Source: Arcuatula senhousia (lineage: Eukaryota; Mollusca; Bivalvia; Mytilida; Mytilidae). Taken from it: a DNA stretch of 64,000 nt. Made by a program: the position numbers and the translations under genes. The stretch's first letter is position 1. Every line of letters starts with the position of its first letter. Positions 35,163 through 46,900 of the stretch are shown one piece after another. The notes under the pieces are model-generated. The model was not told where the DNA came from. It made no database searches and worked only from the letters and a program-made list of their open reading frames with translations. Location of the stretch: the NCBI GenBank assembly GCA_963971305.1, contig OZ020307.1, positions 16,505,501 through 16,569,500 on the forward strand, in the 5' to 3' direction.

Positions 35163-36959
35163 GAATTGAATTTGGAGTGAAAAGGAGAGGAAGCACTACG
35201 GACTGAACATTACAGTCTGTGCCGTTTGGTTTATTAACAAAAAATGAAATAGTAAGATATTCAGTGTTTTTTTTTTCGTTCGCATTTTTTTATACAACCA
35301 ACCATGCAACAGTTGTACCCATGCAGGTTCCGGGTGGTGAATATAAATTTATAATAAAAAAGAAAATCCTGGACCCAAACTCCCGTGGTCATTTCATATA
35401 ATGTATCACCCCTTTCATGTTCATTTCCCGAATATAGCCGAAATCGTACGTGTTGCTTGGAAATTTATTTTGCATTAACAGTAGCCAAAAATACTAGTAC
35501 CCTGTTGTACAATCTTGAACATATTTGTCCAAAAAGTCTGTAAATATACTGTTTGCCCACTATAAAGAGTATAAAAAACCTAGTGTATCATATTGAGTGT
35601 TCAGTGCATTTCTTACTTAATGAATACAATAAGTCCGGTAATATTCATAAAACGATCATAAAATGAATGTTACAACCACTGGGCTAAGAAGGAATCTATT
35701 CGTTATTAAAAAAAGGTAAGCCATGCTAACCAAGAATATTTTTGAAATATCAAAAACTAAATTGAATTACTTTTAAAATATCATTGTTTAAGACTTATCT
35801 CTATTCATCATTCGAATAGCTGTGTTAATTGATAATTATACTGATAAGCTTTATGATCTATTAAAAATTCCAAATATCGCAGCACGGACCCTAATTGTGA
35901 TAAGAACTTATACTAATCTATATCGTTGTTTTTTTTAGAATGGATAAACGAAATAAACACAGAATGGATGTAATCAATTAATTTTAATAACTGAGAATTC
36001 TAAAAACTATAAAATTTGTTTTTTATAAATTAAAATGTCGTTTGAGAAATGCCCTCATCTATGAAATGAAATGACTTATATAATTTCGCAATGGAATAAC
36101 TTATTTTGATTTTGAATTTTTTATCAGTTGCATTATTAAAAAGTTTTAACCTGGATGGTGCCTTTTTTAATTACAATACAAGTTATTTGTATTTTTAAAG
36201 ATTATCTAACATCAGTCTATGTTTTGAATTGACATCTTTTATTTTAAAATATTCCATCTTTTAACGTATTTGTTGTAATCATTCTCTCAACATCATATAT
36301 AAGTTATTTGAAAAATCCTGTCATCAAAACTTCTAACTGCTCAATTTAACTACAACTACCATATATTTCTACTAAAATACCATTTATATACAGTATATTT
36401 AATTTCCATATCAAGCTAGTTTTGCGATCGTATCTTATCTATGACAAATAAGATATCAAATACGTGTGAATTGGCTGCCACAGTCTAAGACTTTACAAAA
36501 AATGAAGTTTTCTCGATTTTTGAACGAAAATGGAAGCAATTTATTCAAATCACAAAATTTTCATTTTTACATATTCTTACTCTGCAGAAGGTCTATTTTT
36601 GAAACATAACTATAAGGAAATTTACATTTGTAGTTTTAAGCCTATATTCGACCTCAAAGATCCGACTCCGTTCATTTTCGAATTTTCTTACATTGAATTG
36701 TATGGAGAAAAAGGTACCCTACTTTAAATGAAAATGGAAGCAATTTCTATACATCATGGAATAATAAAAATTATATCATCGGAAAGAAAGAAAATTTTTC
36801 TATTCAAATATAACTATAAGATTATTCTACAACGAAAATTAATCCCACAATAGAATTTGTTTTAAAAAAGTCCTATATATTTCATATAAAATATTTTATC
36901 AGTGTCCATCGCTTATCTCACGCATGCGCAATAAAAATTGTCATCGATTGTTGACCATG
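35163..36959. other. Right part of the 9.26-kb insertion, no gene recognised
   Basis: AT-rich DNA. A diverged local duplication is visible: 'gaaaatggaagcaattt' at about 36526 and 36728, each followed by 'ataactataag'. No exon is supported. Confidence 0.4.
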
Positions 36960-37308
36960 TTTGTGAATTATATACATGTCGACCAACCAACATGTCCGCC
37001 GTTGCTAAAAATAGAACAGGGGGGGGGGGGTCAAACCATTGTTTTTGGCTTATAACTAAAAAAGTATAAGATATAAAGAAAATCGGAAGCAAATTTTCTT
37101 GTTCAGCATCAAAAGGTCCTTACAGGAGTTATTGCCCTTTAACTGTTTTTTCTATTAATTTTAACTGATTTCCAAAAATCTTCTCTGAAACCACTGAAAG
37201 GATTGTTTTGCAACTTTGTATACTTGAAAGTTTGTGAAATTTATTCAAACTTTGGCATAAGAGATCAGGTGAGCGATTCAGGCTCCTTGGAGCCTCGATC
37301 TAGTTTTA
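36960..37308 (+). mobile_element. Split Helentron-like element, 3' part
   Basis: It continues the unit broken at 27695 and then ends with 'caggtgagcga', the inverse of the 5' arm at 26524-26533 (10-bp GCTCACCTGA core). A second hairpin AGGCTCC-TT-GGAGCCT (37279-37294) and the tail CGATCTAG before T (37296-37303) follow. A run of twelve G's occurs at 37019-37030. The CTAG|T end after a hairpin resembles Helitron 3' ends. Confidence 0.82.
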
Positions 37309-37813
37309 GTTTATTAGTTAATTGTCAAGTCACTGAATACTGATATTTTTCCTTGTTTGATCAATTTCCTTTATCTAAAATGAAAATCTATCCTAGTTCT
37401 TAAATACCTTTATTGACTGCTTAATATGTTATTCTGTGATATTTGAATTTCTCGGTGTTATTTCAAAACATACACGGTTAATCTCAAGTAAGAAAAAAGA
37501 GGAAAAAATCTACAAGCTAAGCTCGTCAATAAAGACTTAACTTTATTCTTAAAAACATTAAGAAGAGTACAGATAGCCATTATTATCAAGATCTTTAAGG
37601 TGCACATGTTTAAATACTGTGTTACCCGCGCCCTTGGAAATAAAAACCTGGGGCCTCTAGTTCTAATTCCGGAATTATGTTGCCGGATACGACTTCACGA
37701 TTTATAAACTTCCGGCAAAAGAAAAACACAAACACGTGTGTCAGAATTTAAAATATATTTTATCTGTTTATGTTACAGTTTTATGTGTTGACAAATTTTA
37801 ATTGTTGATCATT
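37309..37813 (+). promoter_or_regulatory. UTP6 upstream region
   Basis: An AT-rich 5' flank leads into a more GC-balanced 180 bp before the ATG. It holds 'attccggaat' (37666) and 'acttccggc' (37708), matching the ETS-type CCGGAAGT site common in promoters of housekeeping and ribosome-biogenesis genes. No TATA box is evident close to the ATG. The transcription start is not determined. Confidence 0.45.
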
Positions 37814-37905
37814 ATGGCGGAATATGTTCAACAGAACTTGGAAGAAATGCTTCCTGAGTTGGAGCAGATAGAACGAATTGGCATTTGTTCTTCTGAGGAA
37901 ACAAG
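37814..37905 (+). CDS. UTP6: UTP6 exon 1 (residues 1-31, start codon)
   Basis: ATG at 37814 follows ATT, and translation gives MAEYVQQNLEEMLPELEQIE..., aligning with the family's first residues, so this is the natural start. The exon ends ACAAG|GTACCT and leaves a split Arg codon (AG|G) completed by exon 2. Intron 1 (37906-40913) carries a LINE fragment and a MITE. Confidence 0.92.
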
Positions 37906-40900
37906 GTACCTACCCAAATTTTATTTTTCATCTCAGAAAGGTAAAGGTAAGATTTATTCAGCGTCGGTGAGGTGTACACAGTCAAAGAATTAACATAAGC
38001 GACCGTGCGCTTGCATGGTTGCTAGGCTTGTGAGGGAGAAAGCCCGATATTCATGATATTCCAAGCTGAAATCGTTGAACTACCAGCAACAGGTGCCTTG
38101 AAATCTTGACAAATGTGAGGCTTCCATAGAGTTGTCAACCTACATGTATGCAGCTGTAATAGGAGAAGTTGGAAGATATCCTATTATTTTTAATGTTATT
38201 GTAAATACCCTTAACTACTGGATCAGGTTAGAAGAATCCCAGAACCCATTAATGAATGAAGCTCTAAAACTATCAAAAGAGTTGCATAAAAGTAAAAAAA
38301 GGCTCATGGATGAGTAGCATTTATAAAACTTTAGAATTTCTTAATATAAAAGAAGAGGAAGTAATAAACAAGAAGAAGAAGTTAAATAAACTTGTTATAA
38401 AAAAGCTATGCCAAAAATTCTCAAACTGTTGGGAAAAAGAACTTTTTAATGATAATCGAAAAGATCCATTACAAAGTAGTAAATTAAGGACATATCGCCT
38501 TTTTAAGTCCAAATTTGGATATGAACCCTATTTGGATTTATCAAATGCAATGAGTAGAAATGTAATTTGCAGATTTAGAGTTGGCTCTCATAGGTTAGAA
38601 ATTGAAAGGGGTAGACATTTTAAAATTAAACTACTGATAGAGTATGCAAATTATGTAAAGAGGAAGTTGAGGATGAAATCCACTTTCTTCTTACATGCAA
38701 AAAATTAGATAAAGTAAGAAAGCTTTACTTGGATAAATTAGTGGATAAAAATTGTAACTTGAAGAATTGCAGCTCCAAAGATCTTTTTATCTGGCTTTTC
38801 AGCAACGAAGAAAATGAAATTCTGCTCACACTTAGGTCTTTAATTGAAAATTTAAATAAGGAGAGAGAAGATCAGTTGAGCAGGATATAGACATTTTATT
38901 TTTATTACAATAATTACTATTATTAATATTTACAATATTACATGTATTATTATTACATTAAATGACATCAATATATATTGATCCACTAGTTAAAGCCATT
39001 TGGAATCTTTTGTTCTGCCAAGTATAAACTGATTCAGTAGCAATATACTTAGCTTAGTACATGTAGTACATGTAGTAATATTTTGGGATTATTTTGTGTG
39101 TCCCTTGCTGATATAACCGTTTTACTGTTATCAACATTGAAATTATTATATATATGTATTTTTTTCTTATTCTTCCTTTATTGTTACTAAACCAATCATT
39201 TAATCATTGTATATATTGTGATTTTACTGCCTGCAAGGGCGTCTTTAATTGACAATAAAACATTTGTATCCTTGTATGATTAAAAGTCCAGTGCCTATAC
39301 CACTTTTTCACCCTGCTCCCTATCAGAGGTGATCACATCAAAACCCTTATATGAAGGTTATCCCAATTAATTTGACCACCTGTATAGGAATGGAAACAAA
39401 TGTACATGTAAACCTATACAGACCTATTTCATTAAAATATATTTTATCAGACCTGTCAAGTGTCACGCAACTCGCGTGAGACTCACGCATCTAGTCAGCA
39501 ATTTGGCGGCAAATTTCTTTGATCTTTTAATTTTTTCCTTTGATCTTTCAATTTTTTAGCAAATCTCACGCAAGCAGCTCATAAAAACTTGACAGGCCTG
39601 TTTTATGTATTTTAAAGCTCATAGAGAACATAATTACAAGCAAATCATGTTACACTTAGAGAAATACAACATCCTATATGACTCGCAACATGGGTTTGGA
39701 GCTTCTAGGTCATCATGTGTTTGGTGATTATAAGCCGACTTGATATAAAATCTTTCATCACTGTTGAAAAAAAAGTAGCCATGTCTGCTATAATTGATCA
39801 TGAGGAGTTTTTTGTATGTTTAGTAGTGGAATAAAGTGGTACATGTATTTATAATGCTGTCATCATGGTCATGCAGTTAAACCCAATAACAAGTCTTGTA
39901 AAGGTCCATATCTTGCCCCTTCTACATGTATGTTTGAAAGTAACAAACTTGGTAATATTTAGAGTCAGATGAATAAACAAACATGTCCTATTAATTTGTA
40001 TCATCTGGAATTAAATAAATGAAACAAATATGCATGATTGCTGGCAGAAATTAGACACATTTTTGGATATTTAAAAAAAAAAATTAGTTGCCTCCACCTC
40101 CTTGACCCCATTTTTCTCCTCTGAATTCTGAAATTCATCTCAATATAAGTTGGGATCAGTTTAGAAATGTAATCAATGTACATTTAGGTGGAGGCCTTAG
40201 GAAAAAAAGCATTAGACTTAAAAACTTAAAACTTTTCTCAATTTTGATTGTTTCCCTCCTTTTTAGATTGTTTAAATCTGTTTAAGTTGAAAAATTGGGT
40301 AGATTATAGAAACATTGTGTGGAAACAAACTCATAATTTGAATCATTTATATGAAATTATAAATTGCATTTTCTTGGATTATTTAGATTTTTTTCATAAT
40401 ATAGGGGTCAAAATGGCCTTTTTCTTACCATGTCCTTTTTCTGTCATTCAAATTTTAGTTTTTTGCTAAAGTGGACATTTTTTGTATCACCTTAGACAAC
40501 AGCAAATGTTCAAAATAGCAAAAGAGCCCAATAAATGACAGAAAAGTTGGTCTATTATTTATCTGAGTTACATGTATGTATTACTGAAGAGATTTTAAAA
40601 ATTCTTATCGGTACAATGTATACTTTGGAATAAATTGACTCTTTCTTGGAACTCATAAAACAGCGAGTTTGAAATTGGTTCAAGGTTTTTCAGACCGAAC
40701 CTTTTCATCTAATTGTGTAACTAGCATATAGTTCAAAGCTATTACTAGACCAAAGGAATTTTTATCATGTTTATCAGACATTTTATTTAGTCCTGTGAAT
40801 TTCATTTTCACATTTAATAGAAGTTTAATATATACATGTATGTTCAAGTAAAATTTATGTCACATGATTGCTACATTGCTAAATAATTTAAGCATATTTT

Positions 40901-43900
40901 TTCTATTTCACAGGAAAATTCTTAAAAAGAGAAAGGCCTTTGAATACAAGTTACAGAGAAGAATCAAGAGCAAAGAAGATTTTTTACGCTATATTAAGGT
41001 ACGAGCATTATCAGCTAAACCAATGCTAAGGTCTTCCTCAACTTGTTTCAAGGTGGGAACATTTGCTCAATATTGAAGTTATTCTTGTAATGAAGACCAG
41101 CAATAAAAAAAAACTGTTACTTTATTTGTTTTGTATCAGAGTAGAAAATTTGCCGAAAAGGTAACCAGCCCTGAATTGAAATTCTACTTGTTTTTACTTT
41201 AAAGCCATTCAAATGTTCAAGAATTTTAGCCAGCCCTGATAAAAAGTTTCCAGTCTCAATCAGGCTATTATTTCCAACTCTGTGTATTATTTCATCTTTG
41301 TTATCTAATTTTATAAGAGTTTATCATAATGTTTAATTTAATTAAAAACATATTTTTGATCCATCTTTATAGAAGCTCAGTCACTCACTTGACATTTATT
41401 TTCCAAAGGATAGCCCCAAATAACTATAGAAAACAAAAACATTAAGTAGCCGTCTCTGTAAGAATCATGCAAAACGCAAAAATAGTGGCAGATGCATATT
41501 TTTGAAAACTGGTTCTTTTTATCGGAATTTGATCTTTATGATGAGAAATGAATGTAAATTAAATTTTAGCCCAATCGGTTCATTAGTTCTCGCTTAATAC
41601 ACAATACAAATTTGGTAACATTGTGTATGAAAATAAGTACGGGAAAAAGTCCCGCCATTTTTTTTTCTTAACAAACCAACCAAAAATATCACTTTAAGTA
41701 TCCGACTGATATTTTTGTTGAAATTCAACTAGAATGGCCTTCTTTTTCAGAAAATATCAACAATTTTTACAGACCCTTCCGAACTTTCGAGTAAAGAGGC
41801 CAAGAAAATTGGTTGGGTTGTGTATGAAAAAAGTTCGGGAAATTTTCCCGCCAAAATTTTTAATGTCAATTTGCAGATAGTCTAATGGACCAATTTCACT
41901 TAAGTTGATATTTTTCGCTAAAGTGGTCCAAGATGAATTACTAGCCAACAAAATTGTTAAAACCTAAGATAATAAGTAAATCACCTTTTGCATGATTTTT
42001 ACTGAGACAGGCTCTTAATTAACATTGAAATTTTATCTGAATGCATTGATTATTATATGCACAATGTAAAGGATAAAACATAGAAGATAATGAGATGTGG
42101 AATAAGTGTATACGACACAACATACAATACAAATGACAATTTAAAAAAATCCACAATGCACTTTTTATTTAACCCAACCATGCACAATTTTTATACGACC
42201 GCAAAATTTTTGCGATCGTATTATGTTATGGCGATGTCGTCGTTGTCGTTATCGTCGTTGTCGTTGTGGTCGTCGTCTGTAGACACTTTGGTTTCCGTGC
42301 GATAACTTTAGTTGTAGTAAACCAATTGTTATAAAATTTTGATATGATGTTTATAACCACTAAAGGAAGGTTGGTATTGCATTTGGGGTTTCTGGCCCCT
42401 ACCGTTTAAGAAAAAAGGGCCAAAAGGGGCAAAAATGGGTATATTGACAAAACATCTGTAGAATGTTTAATTTTCATCAGATTTTGATCATTCTTTTTCA
42501 TTGTATTCCTCAATAAATTCTATCAACAAAATGTAACAACAGTTTTGATGTATCTTGTACCGTTACATTGCTATAAGGGGTCAAAAAAGGGCCCCACCCA
42601 AAAAATTGACTTTTTTATTTGTGGTTTGATTTTCAAAATCTTTTTGTCATTGGAATCCTTGTAAAAATCCCTGCCTGCGTTTTTCAACCAGATTTGCAAT
42701 ATCTCATACCGTTTTCGAGAATTTAGGGGTCAAAGGGGCCAAAAACAACAATTATAAGTGTTTGTCTTGGCAAATGGTTTATTAAAAAAATTTTAATTGT
42801 AGTGGGCTGACGAATTGTTACATTGTTTTAAAATGACGTTTCTAACCACTAGAGAAAGTTTCCTCATGTGTTAGGGGATTTTGGCCCTTACCATTTCAAA
42901 GAAAAAGGGACCAAAAGGGGGAAACTGGGTGTTAAGACAAAACTCTGTAGAACATTATCTTTCATACAATTTGTCTTTTTTTTTCATTGTAATCCTCAAT
43001 AAACATGATAAATTCTGTCAGGAAAATGTTACGACAGTTTTTAAGTATCTTGTACTGTTACATTGCTATCAGGGGTCAAAAAGGGGCCACTCCCAAAAAA
43101 TCGACTTTTTTATTTGTGGTCCAATTTTGAAAATCTTTTTTTTTCATTGGAATCCTTGTTAAATCCATGCCATCATTTTCCATTCAGGTTAGCAATATCT
43201 CTTACCAATTTGGGGAGGGATCAAAGGGACCAAAAGCACATTATGAGTTTTCCTTGAAGGTTGGTATAGACTACATAAATGTGTAAACAAAATTCAAATA
43301 TGCAATTCAAAGTCCCCCAAAGAATGCATGTGTCAAAAAGCTTTGTGATTCCACCATGGGCTGCATGTGTCCAAAGTATTTGACAATCCATATTGGGCTG
43401 CAAATGTACAGGGTTCAACATGTTGCGGTCGTATTATGCTGCGCTCGGCGTAGCTTTTTATTAAGTCCCCGACCACGAAGTGTCGGAGGACTTATTGTTT
43501 TTGCCCAGTTTCTTATTATTATTATTATTATTATTAAGTCCCCCAAACAACGTTTGGGGACTTATTGTTTTTGCACCGTTTCTTATTATTATTATTCTTC
43601 TTCTTCCGATTCTTCCACTTAGTCGTGAACTTGTCCGGAGATCCCAGAGAAAACGACTCCACATATCGATATGAAACTTGGCAGGATAATAGATAGTAAA
43701 GAAAGGAAGCTTCGTTGACAATCGGACTTTTCAAAATGGCCACCGTTTCCATGGAAACAGGAAAATGGACTAAATATTGGACATTGCAATATCTCGGTAA
43801 CCTAGGTGCGCAGGGTTCTGAAATTTTGTAGGTTGATAGAGCAAAACATTCTCTTTCATAATATGAAAAAAAATTTTGAAGCGATATTTACGGTTTTCGA

Positions 43901-46900
43901 GATATAAATAAAAATGTGATTTCTCAAGGGAGATAATCGGGTCGAAATTTTCAAAGTGCTCCGATTTACATGAAAATTTATATTTAGGGGTTTTTTGACA
44001 TGCTGAAGAGAAAAGTGGCAAATACGGGTCGTTTGGGGGACTTTGTGACTTGCTTGCAATCACAGTTAATACTTGTTATTCTTCTTCTTCTTATTCTTCC
44101 ACTTAGTCGTGAACTTGTCCGGAGATCCCAGAGAAAACGACTCCACATATCAATATGAGACTTGGCAGGATAATAGATTGTAAAGAAAGGAAGCTTCGTT
44201 GACAATCGGAATTTTCAAAATGGCCGCCGTTTCCATGGAAACAGGAAAATGGACTAGATATTGGACATTGCAATATCTCGGTAACCTAGGTGCGCAGGGT
44301 TCTGAAATTTTGTAGGTTGATAGAGTAAAACATTCTCTTTAATAATATGAAAAAAAATTTTGAAGCGATATTTACGGTTTTCGAGATATAAATAAAAATG
44401 TGATTTCTCAAGGGAGATAATCGGGTCGAAATTTTCAAAGTGCTCCGATTTACATGAAAATTGATATTTAGGATTTTTTTGACATGCTGAAGAGAATAGT
44501 GGCAAATACGGGTCGTTTGGGGGACTTTGTGACTTGCTTGCAATCACAGTTAATACTTGTTATTAAGTCGCCCAAAACAAAGTTTGGGAGACTTATTGTT
44601 TTTGCACCGTTTCTTATTATTAAGTCGCCCAAAACATAGTTTTGGGGACTTATTGTTTTTGCACCGTTTCTTATTATTAAGTCGCCCAAAACAAAGTTTG
44701 GGAGACTTATTGTTTTTGCATCGTTTCTTATTATTATTATTATTATTATGTCCCCGAACACGAAGTGTCGGGGACATATTGTTTTTGCTCGGTTTCTTAT
44801 TATTATTATTATTATTATTAAGTCGCCCAAAACATAGTTTTGGGGACTTATTGTTTTTGCACCGTTTCTTATTATTATTATTATTATTATTCTTCTGATT
44901 CTTAATCGTAAAGCTGTCCTCCCTAATACAAGAAAACGGTTTAAGGAAATTGAATAACACTTGTTGGATTGGATAGTGGGTTACCTAAAGGCGTGCAATC
45001 AAGTTTTGAAATTTTCAAGATGGCCGCCGTTTCAAAATGGCGGCCATCGGAAAAAGTGGGCGGAAATTTTTTTTTCATCGGATCGTTTTGAAAATTGGTC
45101 ATCTGGGTAAAGCGGGTATGCTGAGTTCAAATCTGCGACCGGATTTGAAATCCGACTTACGGTTTTAAAATGGCGGCCATTTTACTACACCCGCCCCCCT
45201 TAAAAATGTGAACTTTGTCCGATTTCAATGAAATTTGATTTCTATACATATTTTATTGTACTGAATGGGAAGAAATAGTATCTAAGGCGATTTTGGGCGA
45301 CTTGTGTGTTGGCATCCCAACACAAATTATAGCTAGTTATTATTATTATTATTATTATTATTTTTCTCGGTATTCTGGATCGTGAACTTGTCCACCTCAT
45401 TTTTTCGACATCTTTTAAGGTAGGAAGCTGAAAATTCATAAATCAAGAGTATGGAATGGGAGATTGTGCTTTTTGTATTTTTCGCCGAAATCGAACGACC
45501 CCATATAGGTAAAAAAAGGGCCTCAAAATGGCTCCTCGAAACCGAAGTTGAATTTTTCCTGGCATTTCTGATCCGGCAGGGGTAGGAAAAATTCCCTTAT
45601 AGGTTAAGTGCGGATATACAATACCTTTCATTTAAAAAAAAGATTTTGAAAATCGGACTTACCGTTTTCAAAATTTTGCAAAAAATCGAAAATTATTTTT
45701 TTTGTAAGAATGAGTTATCTTTCTTTGTACCATATATTTTGTGATATTAATGAAAAAAATTCTCAACTTTGTTATTTCTTAATGAAAATTGGTTTACAAG
45801 GTAATAGTGGTATGCCGAGTTCAATTTTGGAATCGACATTTTTTTTTGGGCGGCCATTTTAAAAATGGCCGCCATTTCCCGCCGAAATTAAAATTATTCC
45901 GATTTTAGTGAAAATTGGTATATAAGGTAATTGTGGTATGGCGAGTTGATTTTTGACATCAAAATTTTTTTATCGTCGGCCATTTTCAAAATGGCCGCCG
46001 TTTCCCGCCAAAATTAAAGTTATTCTGATTTTGATGAAAATTGGTTTACAAGGTAATAGTGGTATGCCGATTTCAATTTTGGAATCGAAATTTTTTTTTG
46101 GGCCGCCATTTTCAAAATGGCCGCCATTTCCCGCCAAAATTAAAATTACTCCGATTTTAATGAAAATTGGTATATGAGGTAATAGTGGTATGGCAAGATG
46201 ATTTTTGACATCAAAATTTTTTTATTGTCGGCCATTTTCAAAATGGCCGCCGTTTCCCGCCAAAATTAAATTTACTCAGATTTTAACGAAAATTGGTATA
46301 TAAGGTAATATATGTATGGTGAGTTGATTTTTGACATCGAAATATTTTTATTGTCGGCCATTTCAAAAATGGCCGCCGTTTCCTGCCAAAATTGAACTTA
46401 CTCCTATTTTGATGAAAATTGGATAAATTAAGTTATCTCAAATGCCAACAGACATTGACAAAGAGGGGTACGTGAGGGGACATTTTTGTGACTCGCTTGC
46501 GATCACAATTAGAACTAGTTATTCTTCTGATTCTTAATCGTAAAGCTGTCCTCCCTAATACAAGAAAACGGTTCAAGGAAATTGAATAACACTTGTTGGA
46601 TTGGATAGTGGGTCACCTAAAGGCGTGCAATCAAGTTTTGAAATTTTCAAGATGGCCGCCGTTTCAAAATGGCGGCCATCGGAAAAAGTGGGCGGAAATT
46701 TTTTTTTCATCGGATCGTTTTGAAAATTGGTCATATGGGTAAAGCGGGTATGCTGAATTCAAATCTGCGACCGGATTTGAAATCTGACTTACGGTTTCAA
46801 AATGGCGGCCATTTTACTACACCCGCCCCCCTTAAAAATGTGAACTTTGTCCGATTTCAATGAAATTTGATTTCCATACATATTTTATTGTACTGAATGG

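Larger units (their letters stand above)
27696..36959. mobile_element. 9,264-bp insertion splitting the element
   Basis: The sequence on either side reads through without gain or loss: '...ctaccaag' ends at 27695 and 'tttgtgaatt...' resumes at 36960, exactly as in the intact units at 26700 and 27200. The insert is AT-rich without long frames. It holds the palindrome at 28518, the L/R unit pair and the minisatellite. Its ends share only CAACAAT in inverted orientation (near 27702 and 36947), and 'accaag'/'accatg' may be a diverged 6-bp target duplication. The class is unknown. Confidence 0.6.

Noticed and set aside
36530..36727. 65-codon frame MEAIYSNHKIFIFTYS...
   Set aside because: Low-complexity AT-rich translation partly duplicated out of frame at 36728. 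No splice context.
43461..44960. Several 60-136-codon frames with repeated peptides (e.g. RCKNNKSPKLCFGRLNN)
   Set aside because: They are translations of the 57-bp hairpin heads and ATT tracts. The period is a multiple of three, so frames stay open on both strands without coding selection.
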